From contig CAJTKG010000017.1 in the NCBI GenBank assembly GCA_910576935.1, positions 1 to 54,209 on the forward strand: a stretch of DNA of 54,209 nt, written 5' to 3'. Origin of the DNA: an uncultured Muribaculaceae bacterium. Its GTDB lineage: Bacteria; Bacteroidota; Bacteroidia; Bacteroidales; Muribaculaceae. The notes under the pieces are model-generated. The model saw nothing but the letters and a program-made list of their open reading frames with translations, had not been told where the DNA came from and did no database searches. The translations under genes and the position numbers were made by a program. Positions 16,801-24,709 of the stretch are shown one piece after another (the stretch's first letter is position 1; the number at the start of each line of letters is the position of its first letter).

Positions 16801-18312
16801 AGTGTCGAGATACTCACCCGAGGCGAGGACAACATCAAGTTTACGGTCACCGAAGTGCTCAAGGAAGAGCGCCCGCTTATGCGCGACATCGGCGAATATG
16901 CTCTGCGGTTTGTTCTGTCTCCGCGCAATGTCTCGGTGCGTTACCGCAATACCCGGTCAATGACGATACCGCTTTTTGCCCCCGAGATCGGTAACATTTT
17001 CGGTCAGTCGAAATCCTACGGGCCGATGTCGCCGGGTCTTGACTTTGCGTTCGGCTTCACCGATGAAAGCTATCTTGACAAAGCTCTCAAGCGTGGATGG
17101 CTTATCACTGACGACGGCCAGACTTCGCCTGCGATCATATCACACGGTACGGAACTCAATATCGAGGCCAATCTCGAACTCTTCAAAGGTTTCAAGGTTC
17201 AGCTGACTTTCAATCGTACCGACAACCGCAACTCCCAGATACAGTTTATGTATGCCGATATGCCTACATCTTTGTCAGGGTCATATACCAAGACACATTG
17301 TGCTCTGGCGTCGGCCCTCAAAAGCTCGAATCCTAAAGACGGATATCGGTCGGAGGCTTTCGATAAATTTCTATCGGGAATTCCTGTCGTACGTCAGCGC
17401 GTCGAGTCGCAGTATCACGGCATCAATTATCCCGACGCCGGCTTTATCAAAGGTACGGCGCAGGCGGGCATACCCTTTGACCCCGAGGTCGGTACTGTCA
17501 GCGAGACATCGAGCGATGTGCTTATCCCGGCATTCATCGCCGCCTATACGGGCAAAGATCCCGGCAAGATATATCTCGATCCTTTCCCGTCGTTTTCGGC
17601 GGTACTGCCGAACTGGCGCATCACTTATGACGGTCTTATCAACATGGGCAATATGAGGTCGATATTCAAGACCTTCACACTGACACACGCATATCAGTGT
17701 ACATATTCTGTAGGGTCCTACAGTTCATATCTCAACTGGGTCAGCGCCGACGGCCGGCGTCTGGGCTTCACGCTCGACGAACTTACCGGACGTCCCATAC
17801 CGTCATCGCCCTACAATATCTCGTCGGTGGCCATCACCGAACGTTTCGCACCTCTTTTCGGTGTCAACGTCACGATGAACAACAACGTACAGTTGAACGC
17901 CGAATACCGTGACCAGCGGACACTGACGCTCAACACCTCGGCCGGACAGGTTGTCGAGGCCTCTACCCGCGGCATCACTATCGGCGCAGGTTATAAATTT
18001 GTAAATTTCAACACAGTGTTGAAGATGAAAGGCTCTCAGCAGGGCGTCAGCAATGACCTGACGGTCAACGCCGATGTGTCATTCCAGAACAACCAGGCTC
18101 TGATACGCCGCATAGAGAGCAACTATACCCAACCGACAAGCGGGACAAAGACAGTCAACATCAACTTCACGGCCAGCTATGTTCTGAGTCGCCGTCTGAC
18201 TCTGTCGGCCTATTTCGATCATCAGGTCAACACGCCTATAGTCACAACAAGCGCTTATCCGACGACCAACAGTTCTTACGGCATATCGATAAATCTGTCG
18301 CTTGCGCGTTAG
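10855..18312 (+). CDS. sprA: Type IX secretion translocon protein SprA (Sov), 2485 aa
   Basis: SprA forms the giant outer-membrane beta-barrel through which type IX substrates cross the outer membrane. Features seen are an N-terminal hydrophobic segment (about 9-32, VVGILSAVLVSATVAVMPFI), the very large size typical of the family, repeated amphipathic beta-strand patterns rich in Tyr/Asn/Ser, and a terminal strand ending SSYGISINLSLAR. Internal segments such as the VRYRNTRSMTIPLF region fit the conserved family body. The reading frame is intact throughout. It lies downstream of ruvA and overlaps the convergent GNAT gene by 4 bp. No other T9SS core gene is in the window. Confidence 0.95.
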   Translation: MGKDKKKIYGRVVGILSAVLVSATVAVMPFIVTGQYQERSITPPPPAVYPPSLVEAADSIMMPFPVQQTVPQNYEALMADELAYDLTTPSNIKTQAEYDPETGFYVVRTKVGDFDVATPFMLTPAQYNDWQLRRSMQQYYRERNLALVTETEKQPFNIFDMNFALGPLEKIFGPGGVQLKTQGSVQVSMGIKSNKTDNPSLSLSARRKTYFDFDQKIQATIAASVGDRLKFNMTYNTDATFDFDSKNLKLAYEGKEDDIVKSIEAGNVSMTTGSSLIRGSTALFGVKSKLQFGKLTATALVSQQNSESKSVNTKGGVQTTKFSVNVDQYDQNRHFFLSQFFRDNYDKFASRVPYVSSGVNITRIEVWVTNKNGRYDQSRNLVAFMDLGENRVISNSHWVGNPSLDNPSNNSNDLLSTIKSQYPEARNINLVTQVLEPLSAFGIEGGRDYEKVESARMLSSNEYDLNATLGYISIKSALNADEVLAVAFEYTYGGQVYQVGEFSGDITNTDNALFLKMLKSTTTSPRLPMWRLMMKNVYSLGGYQIQKKNFKLNIKYLSDTTGTKINYLPVPGLNNKSLLQVMNLDRLDSNEESNPDGFFDFVDGYTVLPQTGKIIFPVAEPFGSHLAQEIGNPAIAQQYVYQELYDSTQVVARQFADKNKFILEGEYQASSGSQIRLNAMNVPRGSVIVTAGGVRLVENSDYTVDYSMGIVTITNQSIIDSGQSVSVTLENQSLFSTQRKSLIGLDLQYQFSKSLNIGATMLHFSEKAMTEKVNIGDETVNNTMLGFNLSYNQDFMWLTNLINKIPTVNAVQPSRLSLTAEYAKLLPHAQKSGSNKGSSYVDDFESAQTGIDLRSPYSWFLASTPYDPGKDALFPEASLSNNVAYGKNRALINWYYIDRMFTMRNSSLAPGYIKSDLAQLSNPYVREVTSREIFPGRQLSYGESSTIQTLNLSFYPTERGPYNLDAEEIDERGNLLNPEKRWGGIMRRMDNTNFEQSNIEYVQFWMMNPFLDPDNPNYDGGDLYFNFGEISEDILKDGLKSYENGIPYDGNDQYLTESAWGRVSTQNSLTYSFDNNSGSRLVQDVGLDGLPNDDEFGFSSYKDYLDRLRQRLPASTVAEMEQDRFSPFNDPAGDNYHFYRGYDYDEQRLGILARYKRYNGVEGNSLSPDEADDPLYQSSRSVPDVEDINQDNTLNEYERYFQYRVSIRPEDLVVGRNFITDKQTSIVRTRDGKDQEVEWYQFKIPLSDYEKVVGSINDFTTIRFARMFMTGFRQVTHLRFATLELVRGEWRGYDFNLNNRGDQPAEGQLVLSVVNIEENADREPVNYVLPPGVTRITDPGQSQITQLNEQSMSMKVTGLDAGDARGVYRNTQLDLRNYSRMQMWVHAEALIDDVTNLKSGELSIFLRLGSDVKSNYYEYEVPLALTPPGRYNQYLTSDRYIVWPESNYLNFNLQSLVNLKKKRNEAKRNEENGVGFATLFTGRDPDNEHNRIAVIGNPSLSDVRVMLIGVRNNSSTTKDGIVWVNELKVTDFNEEGGWAAKANATLNLSDIATLNFGTHIETAGFGGVDQSLNERRLDDYHQYNFAVQGDLGRFLPEKVKLRAPIYYSVSKEKTSPKYNPLDQDVLLKDALDGCANKHERDSIESYAVEHSKIENFSVSGLKFDVQSKNPMPWDPANFTLNFSFSKQTKMDPTTEYEYTNDYRGSFQYAYTPYIKGFKPFSFIKSKNKNLKFIKDWEIQWLPNSIAFQTNMSRYYYEQQTRSETDVMFQLPVSVSKNFLWDRQLSLSWNIIKSLSLTFNSNTSARIEETVGAVNRKLFPDKYREWKDTVWQSILSMGTPWAYNQTFTGQYRAPFSKIPAIDFLSGNVSYNATYKWDRGATIDGVKIGNTIANQASWTADGRINFESIYNKIPVFKNVTKRFANTRKTDTRAKRAKKFERTYKLLPDTNLTIKHNLRTKKIKVTAVTVDGKPFAVKSRPIDQNSVEILTRGEDNIKFTVTEVLKEERPLMRDIGEYALRFVLSPRNVSVRYRNTRSMTIPLFAPEIGNIFGQSKSYGPMSPGLDFAFGFTDESYLDKALKRGWLITDDGQTSPAIISHGTELNIEANLELFKGFKVQLTFNRTDNRNSQIQFMYADMPTSLSGSYTKTHCALASALKSSNPKDGYRSEAFDKFLSGIPVVRQRVESQYHGINYPDAGFIKGTAQAGIPFDPEVGTVSETSSDVLIPAFIAAYTGKDPGKIYLDPFPSFSAVLPNWRITYDGLINMGNMRSIFKTFTLTHAYQCTYSVGSYSSYLNWVSADGRRLGFTLDELTGRPIPSSPYNISSVAITERFAPLFGVNVTMNNNVQLNAEYRDQRTLTLNTSAGQVVEASTRGITIGAGYKFVNFNTVLKMKGSQQGVSNDLTVNADVSFQNNQALIRRIESNYTQPTSGTKTVNINFTASYVLSRRLTLSAYFDHQVNTPIVTTSAYPTTNSSYGISINLSLAR

Positions 18313-19349
18313 TCGGGCATAAGCTGCATAGTGGGGCGCATTGAAGGAAGGCCGAAGACTGTGCCGACACGTGAAGAATTGAAGATTATTTTCGACAGGG
18401 TCGCCACGTCGACGTCGAGTGTGAGACGGCGTATTGTCGCGTCGGTGTATGTCACCGTGCCCCCGCTGATGATGAAGACTCCGTTGTTTCCGGGTATAAG
18501 GCTGTCATGAACCCTTATAACCTGTTCGGCGGCGGTATCATTGGCTGCTACGGCATCGAGAAGCAGTCTGACATCTGTGATTCGTGTCATGCCCGAAGGA
18601 CATAGTGCGTCGGGTTTTGAGCCGGGACAGGCGTCGACGACAAACATCATGTCGGGATATTCCTTTTTCAGTTCGCCCAGGACGGCGTCAGCGGCATTGT
18701 CGTCAGTCGCAAGCAATAGCTTGACGCGTAGGTTGTCATTGTCAGGCGCGGCGAAGGCCATACCGCATATGTCGCCGTCATCGTCGGCCACGGCCATTGC
18801 CGTGCCGCCGGAGAGAATGATGTCGCTGACGGCGTTATCAAAGTCGGCGCGGCTATGTATGACGGTAGCTCTACGCATCAGTTCGAGCCGGTTGAAACCG
18901 TTGTAATCAATGTCGACGCGTCGATAAGAGCCTTTTATGTTGAAGCGGTGAGCCGACGTATATCGCCGTTGGTCGCAGTAGAAGACATTCGTGAAACCGA
19001 ATCGTTGGTAGTAGAAATACAATCGGTCGGATGCCGGAATGAGATTTACAAGCGCGTAACCGCAGTTGCGGGCCCGGGCCAGTGCATCCTTGATCAGGCC
19101 GCTCATCAAGCCTTTTCCACGTTGGCGACGGGCAGTTGAAGCGCCGAATATATAACCGGTATCAATAAACGCGTCGCCGAGTTTCATGCGGTATTCGTCG
19201 AGCATGAGCGCACTTACAATAGTGCCGTCATGTTCCACGGTCAGAGCGCAACTCTCGTCGAATGCGGTTGAAAAATAAAAATCGAGCCATTCGCGGCTGA
19301 CGTTGAAATTGTCTTTAAACAATTGTCGGATGCCTGTATTTATATCCAT
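18309..19349 (-). CDS. GNAT-family N-acetyltransferase, 346 aa
   Basis: The N-terminal 130 residues form a GNAT fold with the acetyl-CoA pyrophosphate-binding loop RRQRGKGLMSGLIKDAL (R/Q-x-x-G-x-G) and the following YALVNLIPASDRLYFYYQRFGF strand and helix. The remaining 200 residues look like a second, diverged GNAT-like or SCP2-like region, as in Eis-type two-domain acetyltransferases. The substrate cannot be predicted. Its 3' end overlaps sprA by 4 bp in convergent orientation, and it starts 13 bp after the NDH-2 stop, so it probably sits in one operon with that gene. Confidence 0.85.
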   Translation of the reverse strand: MDINTGIRQLFKDNFNVSREWLDFYFSTAFDESCALTVEHDGTIVSALMLDEYRMKLGDAFIDTGYIFGASTARRQRGKGLMSGLIKDALARARNCGYALVNLIPASDRLYFYYQRFGFTNVFYCDQRRYTSAHRFNIKGSYRRVDIDYNGFNRLELMRRATVIHSRADFDNAVSDIILSGGTAMAVADDDGDICGMAFAAPDNDNLRVKLLLATDDNAADAVLGELKKEYPDMMFVVDACPGSKPDALCPSGMTRITDVRLLLDAVAANDTAAEQVIRVHDSLIPGNNGVFIISGGTVTYTDATIRRLTLDVDVATLSKIIFNSSRVGTVFGLPSMRPTMQLMPD

Positions 19350-19362
19350 GATATAATGTGTG

Positions 19363-20658
19363 TCATTTGTAAATCGTTTTGTCGCAGACGCCGTCGCCGG
19401 CAGGAACGCAACCGGGTCTAAGTATAAGTCTCAACGCCGATGAATGTTTGAAATAGCTCCATGTCCAGTTGAGCAGGACAATTATTTTGTTTCGCATACC
19501 GAGGAGGCTCATAAGGTGGACGATCATCCATGTTATCCATGCAAACCAGCCTTTGAAGTGCAGATATTTGAGGTCGACGACCGCTTTGTTGCGTCCGATA
19601 GTGGCCATAGACCCTTTGTCGTTGTAGATGAAAGGCTCGAATTCATGGCCGCGGTTGAAATTTTCGGCTAACTTTTCGCCTTGCTGTATGGCAACCTGTG
19701 CAACCTGCGGGCAACCATGAGGATAGCGGTTGTCGGTATGGATGCATATATCGCCGATGGCGTAGACATGATCGAGCCCTTCGACACGGTTATATGAGTC
19801 GACGACAAGGCGGTTGCCGGGTCCGGCAGAGATGTCACATTCTTTGAATTCAAAGCCGACGCCTGTGACACCTGCGGTCCAGACAAGAGTCTCGGCTTCA
19901 ATGGCAAATCCGTCGGCAAAACTTATGAGTCTGCCGTCATAATTTTTCATTGTCGTGCCTGTGTGGACCTCGACGTTGAGTTTCGTCAGAGCTTCGAGGG
20001 CGTCAGCCGATGATTTTTCGGCCATTGCCTTCAACAGTCTGTCGCTACCTTCGAAGAGCATGACTCGCACTTCGTCGGGATCCAGATCAGGGTATTCGCG
20101 AGAGATGACAAAACTCTTCACTTCGCCCAACGCTCCGGCAATCTCCACTCCTGCCGGCCCGCCGCCAATGACGACAAATGTCAGCAGACGTCGGCGTATG
20201 TCAGAGTCGCTGACGTTGGCGGCGCGTTCGAGACACGAGAGTATGCCGTTGCGACACCGTATAGCCTCGGAGGTCGATTTTAGAGTGTAGACGTGTTCCT
20301 GCAGGCCTTTGATGCCGAAGAAATTATTTGTTGTGCCGGCAGCTATGACGAGTTCGTCATAGCTTACGGTATTGTAGTCGGTAGTGACGGTTTTAGCTCG
20401 CGGATCTATCTCAGTGACATAGCCCATCATGAAGCGGCAACCGTCCATACGGCGGCCGCGTAACTCGCGTCGGAAAGGGAAAGATATGCTTGCCGGCTCG
20501 AGTGAACCTGCTGCAACCTGATAAAAAAGTGGTGGGAAACTATGGTAGTTGTTACGGTCGATGACTGTGACATCAAAACGGTTTTTATCAATGCGTTTTG
20601 TGAAATTCAGTCCGCCGAAACCGCCTCCGATCACAACGATATGTTTTTTATGTGGCAT
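19363..20658 (-). CDS. NADH dehydrogenase-like FAD oxidoreductase (NDH-2 type)
   Basis: Type II NADH:quinone oxidoreductases pass electrons from NADH to the quinone pool without pumping protons. The 431-residue product shows the FAD dinucleotide-binding motif VVIGGGFGG (residues 8-16), a second NAD-binding Rossmann motif (FVVIGGGPAGVEIAGALGE), the FAD-contact GDIC motif (YAIGDICIH), and a C-terminal amphipathic or hydrophobic segment (AWITWMIVHLMSLLGM) for membrane attachment. The start at 20658 is chosen because MPHKKHIVVIGGG is the usual beginning. A 28-bp near-perfect palindrome lies 25 bp upstream. Confidence 0.92.
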   Translation of the reverse strand: MPHKKHIVVIGGGFGGLNFTKRIDKNRFDVTVIDRNNYHSFPPLFYQVAAGSLEPASISFPFRRELRGRRMDGCRFMMGYVTEIDPRAKTVTTDYNTVSYDELVIAAGTTNNFFGIKGLQEHVYTLKSTSEAIRCRNGILSCLERAANVSDSDIRRRLLTFVVIGGGPAGVEIAGALGEVKSFVISREYPDLDPDEVRVMLFEGSDRLLKAMAEKSSADALEALTKLNVEVHTGTTMKNYDGRLISFADGFAIEAETLVWTAGVTGVGFEFKECDISAGPGNRLVVDSYNRVEGLDHVYAIGDICIHTDNRYPHGCPQVAQVAIQQGEKLAENFNRGHEFEPFIYNDKGSMATIGRNKAVVDLKYLHFKGWFAWITWMIVHLMSLLGMRNKIIVLLNWTWSYFKHSSALRLILRPGCVPAGDGVCDKTIYK

Positions 20659-20682
20659 ACAATATCTTAATTTCTGCGAGTA

Positions 20683-20710
20683 ACATATGTTTATTTTAAT
20701 AAACACATGT
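20683..20710. promoter_or_regulatory. 28-bp palindrome upstream of the NDH-2 gene
   Basis: The arms ACATATGTTTATT and AATAAACACATGT are reverse complements except at one position. The site sits in the divergent region between NDH-2 and the TPR gene, close to the NDH-2 start, and has the size and symmetry of a dimeric regulator operator. The regulator is not known. Confidence 0.5.
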
Positions 20711-20789
20711 CACGGCGTGTTGGTTGCCGCGTCGTTTTACAAAAAAATACAGATCAGATTATAAAAGAAATAAACGGTGATTAACAATT

Positions 20790-20825
20790 TTTGTGGGTCA
20801 TGAAGCGAAAATATTAGTAAATTTG
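20790..20825 (+). promoter_or_regulatory. Promoter of the TPR protein gene
   Basis: TTTG (20790-20793) and TAAATTTG (20818-20825) match the -33 and -7 elements, though the 24-bp spacing is longer than usual. The chosen start codon is 38 bp downstream. Confidence 0.55.
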
Positions 20826-20862
20826 TCTTTCAATAAGTAATTTGCTATTGCAGCTGTCATAT

Positions 20863-22893
20863 ATGTCTTTTATACTTAAACGCTTTCTGATTCTGATTTT
20901 GCCGGTCGTGATTTTCTCTACCGGCCGTGTAAATGCCCAGGTCAATACCGACCAGGTGATGAGAGTGGGGCAGAATGCGCTGTATTTTGAGGATTATATG
21001 CTGTCGATACAATACTTCAATCAGGCGATACAAGCCAAGCCTTATCTTGCACGTCCATATTTTCTGCGGGCTATAGCCAAACTAAATCTCGATGATTATG
21101 CAGGTGCCGAGGCCGACGCGTCGAAAGCGCTTGAACTCAATCCTTTTCTGACCGATGCCTGGGAAGTCAGAGGTGTCGCTCGACAGAATCTCGGGCGTAC
21201 ACGCGAGGCTGTTGACGATTATGACCGCGCCATCGAGCTTTTGCCGCGCAACCGTCATCTGATATTCAACAAGGCGCTTGCTCTTCAGGATATTGAGGAA
21301 TATGAGCGTGCCGACACGGCTTTTAACGAGCTGCTGCGTTATTACCCCAACTTTGACAACGGTTATCTCGGGCGTGCACGTCTGCGTCTTGTCACGGCCG
21401 ACACCGTCGGGGCGACAGCTGATATCGAAAAAGCTCTGTCGATCAACAAAAACGCACTGAATGCCTATATCATGCGAGCCGACATAGCTATCAATTCGGC
21501 CAAAGACTACAAGGGTGCTCTCGAAGATATGAACACCGCCATCAGACTTCAACCGAAATTCGCAGGTCTGTATATAAACCGCGCTTTCCTGAGATATAAT
21601 CTCGACGATTATTTCGGTGCTATGGCCGATTATGATTATGCTCTACAGCTCGAACCGTTGAATCAGACAGCGTTATTCAACCGCGGTCTGCTGTTGACAG
21701 AGGTGAGCGCAAACGACCGCGCCCTTGAAGATTTCACCCGGGTGCTTGAACTCGCTCCCGATGACTACCGCGCGCTTTATAATCGTGCGTTGATCTATCG
21801 TAATAAAGGCGACTACCGCGCCGGTATTGCCGACATCAACCGTGTCATCGAGGCATTCCCCGATTTCCCCGGCGCGTATTATATGCGCAGTGAGCTAAAT
21901 CGTTGCCTCAATGATCTACGCGCCTCAGAGCGTGACTATAACAAGGCTATCGCTCTCGCCAAGGCGGCCAAACCGATTGAGAAGGATGCCGTCGAGACTC
22001 CGACAGGCAGCGTCGTGGATCAATCGGGCAGTGATGACGTTCCCGCCGAGCTGGTATCTAAACGCTTTGCAACGCTGCTTACGGTCGACGACAATGCCAA
22101 TATAGAAGAAGAGTATAACAACACCGCCATACGCGGTCGTGTGCAGGATCGCAATTTCTCTATCGAGCGTGAACCCCTGATGGAGCTAAGTTACTACTCG
22201 TCGCCGACAGAGTTGCGTGAAGATACATATTATATTAAGGAGGTCGACGACCTCAATGCGACGCGAATACTGCGTTTTGTCGTTGTGGTAACCAATGCTC
22301 TGCCAAACCTCGACGAAGAGATTTTCAAACGTCATTTCGAGTCGATTGCCTACTATAACTCATATATCGCGACCCACACTCCGCGAGCGATCGACTATAT
22401 CGGCCGCGCGCTTGATTTCATTACGACACGAGACTATGATGCCGCTATCGCCGATATAGACAGAGCTCTCGTTCTGACGCCCGACTTTGCTCCGGCATAT
22501 ATGATCCGGGGTCAGGCAAACTATCACAAATACGAGCTGATGGACCATGATACCGACACATCTGTCGACGCTGTCACACGTGCGACCTTGCGTTCGAAGA
22601 AACTCAACGACGCTCTTGACGACTATAACAAAGCGGTCGAACTTGCCCCGGCGACAGCTCCGGCATGGTTCAACAAGGGTAATATACTTATTGAACTTGA
22701 AGATTATACATCGGCTCTCGCTTCGTTCAGCCGCGCCATCGAACTTAAAGATGATATGGGTGAGGCGTATTTCAACCGCGGATATGTCTATCTAAAGCTC
22801 GGCAACCGTGCGGCCGGTATCGCAGACCTTAGCAAAGCCGGCGAACTTGGCATAGTGGGAGCGTATAATCTTATCAAACGAATATCAAAATAA
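20863..22893 (+). CDS. Exported tetratricopeptide-repeat protein, 676 aa
   Basis: The start at 20863 (MSFILKRFLILILPVVIFS) gives a clean signal peptide ending near GRVNAQ. The mature chain is mainly TPR units of about 34 residues. Examples are ARPYFLRAIAKLNLDDYAGA, then AWEVRGVARQNLGRTREAVD in the N-terminal half, and APAWFNKGNILIELEDYTSA near the end. A non-TPR stretch of about 150 residues (about 365-515) separates two repeat blocks. TPR proteins are scaffolds for protein assembly; here the partner is unknown, but a periplasmic or outer-membrane role is likely. Confidence 0.88.
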   Translation: MSFILKRFLILILPVVIFSTGRVNAQVNTDQVMRVGQNALYFEDYMLSIQYFNQAIQAKPYLARPYFLRAIAKLNLDDYAGAEADASKALELNPFLTDAWEVRGVARQNLGRTREAVDDYDRAIELLPRNRHLIFNKALALQDIEEYERADTAFNELLRYYPNFDNGYLGRARLRLVTADTVGATADIEKALSINKNALNAYIMRADIAINSAKDYKGALEDMNTAIRLQPKFAGLYINRAFLRYNLDDYFGAMADYDYALQLEPLNQTALFNRGLLLTEVSANDRALEDFTRVLELAPDDYRALYNRALIYRNKGDYRAGIADINRVIEAFPDFPGAYYMRSELNRCLNDLRASERDYNKAIALAKAAKPIEKDAVETPTGSVVDQSGSDDVPAELVSKRFATLLTVDDNANIEEEYNNTAIRGRVQDRNFSIEREPLMELSYYSSPTELREDTYYIKEVDDLNATRILRFVVVVTNALPNLDEEIFKRHFESIAYYNSYIATHTPRAIDYIGRALDFITTRDYDAAIADIDRALVLTPDFAPAYMIRGQANYHKYELMDHDTDTSVDAVTRATLRSKKLNDALDDYNKAVELAPATAPAWFNKGNILIELEDYTSALASFSRAIELKDDMGEAYFNRGYVYLKLGNRAAGIADLSKAGELGIVGAYNLIKRISK

Positions 22894-22919
22894 TTTGTAT
22901 CGCATATAAATATTCTTCG

Positions 22920-22927
22920 TATATTTG
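22920..22927 (+). promoter_or_regulatory. -7 box (TATATTTG) for the DUF4301 gene
   Basis: TATATTTG matches TAnnTTTG and lies 55 bp upstream of the DUF4301 start codon. Confidence 0.55.
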
Positions 22928-22981
22928 AAGTCTGAAACTTAACATCTAACACTAAATAATCAAATATCATCCTGAATCACC

Positions 22982-24505
22982 ATGATAACAGAAAACGATC
23001 AGAAGCAGATTGATGCCAAAGGAGTGAAACGCGAGACCGTCGAAGCTCAGCTCAACCGCTTCAAAGAAGGATTTCCTTATCTTAGACTTGCCGGGTCGGC
23101 GACTGTCGGCAACGGTATTCTCAAACTCGACTCAAATGCTGAAACCGAGGCTGTCGCGCGTTGGAAAGGCTACCTCGCCGACGGTGGCGAAGTGCTGAAA
23201 TTCGTTCCCGCATCAGGTGCGGCGTCTCGTATGTTCAAGGCTTTGTTTAGTTTTGTCGACGGCGATGCTGACGAGCCTGCTGCCGGAAGCCCTGTGGCCG
23301 AACTAATCGCTCATATCTCGGAAACTCCCTTCAAGGCCGAACTCGACCTGGCGGTAAAGAGGCTCCATGACAAAACGGTTGACGAACTTATCGCCGAGCA
23401 CCGCTATAAAGATATTATCGCAGCAATAATCAAGCCCGAAGGTATGAACTACGGTCAGTTGCCTAAAGCACTCCTCACGTTCCATAAATATGCCGACGGC
23501 ACGCGTACCTCGCTCGAAGAACAACTTGTCGAAGGCGCGCAGACTGCCGCTGTCAACGGTGTGGTCAAACTCCATTTCACCGTCTCGGCCGACCACCGCA
23601 AACTCTTCGAAGAGAAAATTGACCGGGTGCTCCCTGATGTCGAGGCAAAGACAGGCGTTAAATATCAGATCGGCATGTCAGAACAGAAACCGTCGACCGA
23701 TACTGTCGCAGCGACTGTCGACAATGAACTCTTCCGTGACGACAACGGTCGTCTCGTCTTCCGCCCCGGCGGTCACGGCGCTTTGATTGAAAACCTCAAT
23801 GATGTCGATTCGGCGGTTGTGTTTATCAAGAATATCGACAACGTCGTCCCCGACAGCCGTCGCGAGCCTACGATACGGTACAAACAGGTGCTCGGGGGCA
23901 CATTGATGCTCGTCCACGACCGCATCGCCGCTTACCTGTCGGTTCTTGAAACAGGCAGGTATACGGCCGGCGATCTCAAAGAGATGCTCAAATTTCTTCA
24001 TGAAACCCTCGCCACCAAAGACGAGCGTGCCGACGGCCTCGACGATCAGTCGCTTGCAGCATATCTGAAAGAAAAATTCAATCGTCCGCTCCGCGTCTGC
24101 GGTATGGTGCGCAACGAAGGTGAACCCGGCGGCGGTCCGTTCATAGCTTATAATCGCGACGGCTCGGCTTCTCCCCAGATACTCGAATCGACGCAGATCG
24201 ATCCGGCATCACCCGAAGCTATGGCAATGATGAAGAATGCCACACATTTCAATCCCGTCGATCTCGTATGCTACACCAAGCGTCCTGATGGATCGAAATA
24301 CAATTTACCCGACTATGTCGACGGAGATACCGGTTTCATTTCGTCGAAATCGTTTGCCGGCCGTGAGCTGAGGGCTCTCGAGCTTCCCGGTCTATGGAAC
24401 GGCGCCATGAGTGATTGGTCGACCGTGTTTGTCGAGGTACCTGCTTCGACATTCAACCCGGTCAAAACTGTCAACGACTTGTTGCGCCCTGTCCATCAAG
24501 GTTGA
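22982..24505 (+). CDS. DUF4301 family protein, 507 aa
   Basis: The sequence matches my recollection of the DUF4301 family, common in Bacteroidota: a start MITENDQKQIDAKGV, the motif FVPASGAASRMFKALF near residue 75, RPGGHGALIENLNDVDSAVVFIKNIDNVVPD in the middle, and GGGPFIAYNRDG followed by QIDPASPEA later. The GGHGALIENLN and IKNIDNV segments recall nucleotide-sugar or nucleotidyltransferase folds, but the biochemical function is not established. There is no signal peptide, so it is cytoplasmic. It has its own promoter and is ended by the strong terminator at 24528-24568. Confidence 0.88.
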   Translation: MITENDQKQIDAKGVKRETVEAQLNRFKEGFPYLRLAGSATVGNGILKLDSNAETEAVARWKGYLADGGEVLKFVPASGAASRMFKALFSFVDGDADEPAAGSPVAELIAHISETPFKAELDLAVKRLHDKTVDELIAEHRYKDIIAAIIKPEGMNYGQLPKALLTFHKYADGTRTSLEEQLVEGAQTAAVNGVVKLHFTVSADHRKLFEEKIDRVLPDVEAKTGVKYQIGMSEQKPSTDTVAATVDNELFRDDNGRLVFRPGGHGALIENLNDVDSAVVFIKNIDNVVPDSRREPTIRYKQVLGGTLMLVHDRIAAYLSVLETGRYTAGDLKEMLKFLHETLATKDERADGLDDQSLAAYLKEKFNRPLRVCGMVRNEGEPGGGPFIAYNRDGSASPQILESTQIDPASPEAMAMMKNATHFNPVDLVCYTKRPDGSKYNLPDYVDGDTGFISSKSFAGRELRALELPGLWNGAMSDWSTVFVEVPASTFNPVKTVNDLLRPVHQG

Positions 24506-24527
24506 AAATCTTGTTGAAAATATAATT

Positions 24528-24568
24528 GGAGAGAGACGGTTTGCATATAGACCGTCTCTCTCTCTTTT
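24528..24568 (+). terminator. Strong intrinsic terminator after DUF4301
   Basis: A 12-bp perfect stem (24528-24539 with 24550-24561, GAGAGAGACGGT/ACCGTCTCTCTC) is followed by TCTTTTG. Confidence 0.9.
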
Positions 24569-24674
24569 GTAAATTATCGTTGATGTTTATCGCAGTTCTT
24601 ATAAGGAACGTTAAATAATGACATCGCGGGTCATTTTGTCGTGGAAAAAGGCTGTGATATACCGCTGAAATTTG

Positions 24675-24682
24675 TAAATTTG
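24675..24682 (+). promoter_or_regulatory. -7 box (TAAATTTG) for bamD
   Basis: TAAATTTG lies 27 bp before the bamD ATG and matches the Bacteroidota -7 consensus. Confidence 0.65.
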
Positions 24683-24709
24683 CAAATTGAAGAATAGAAT
24701 AATCACTAA

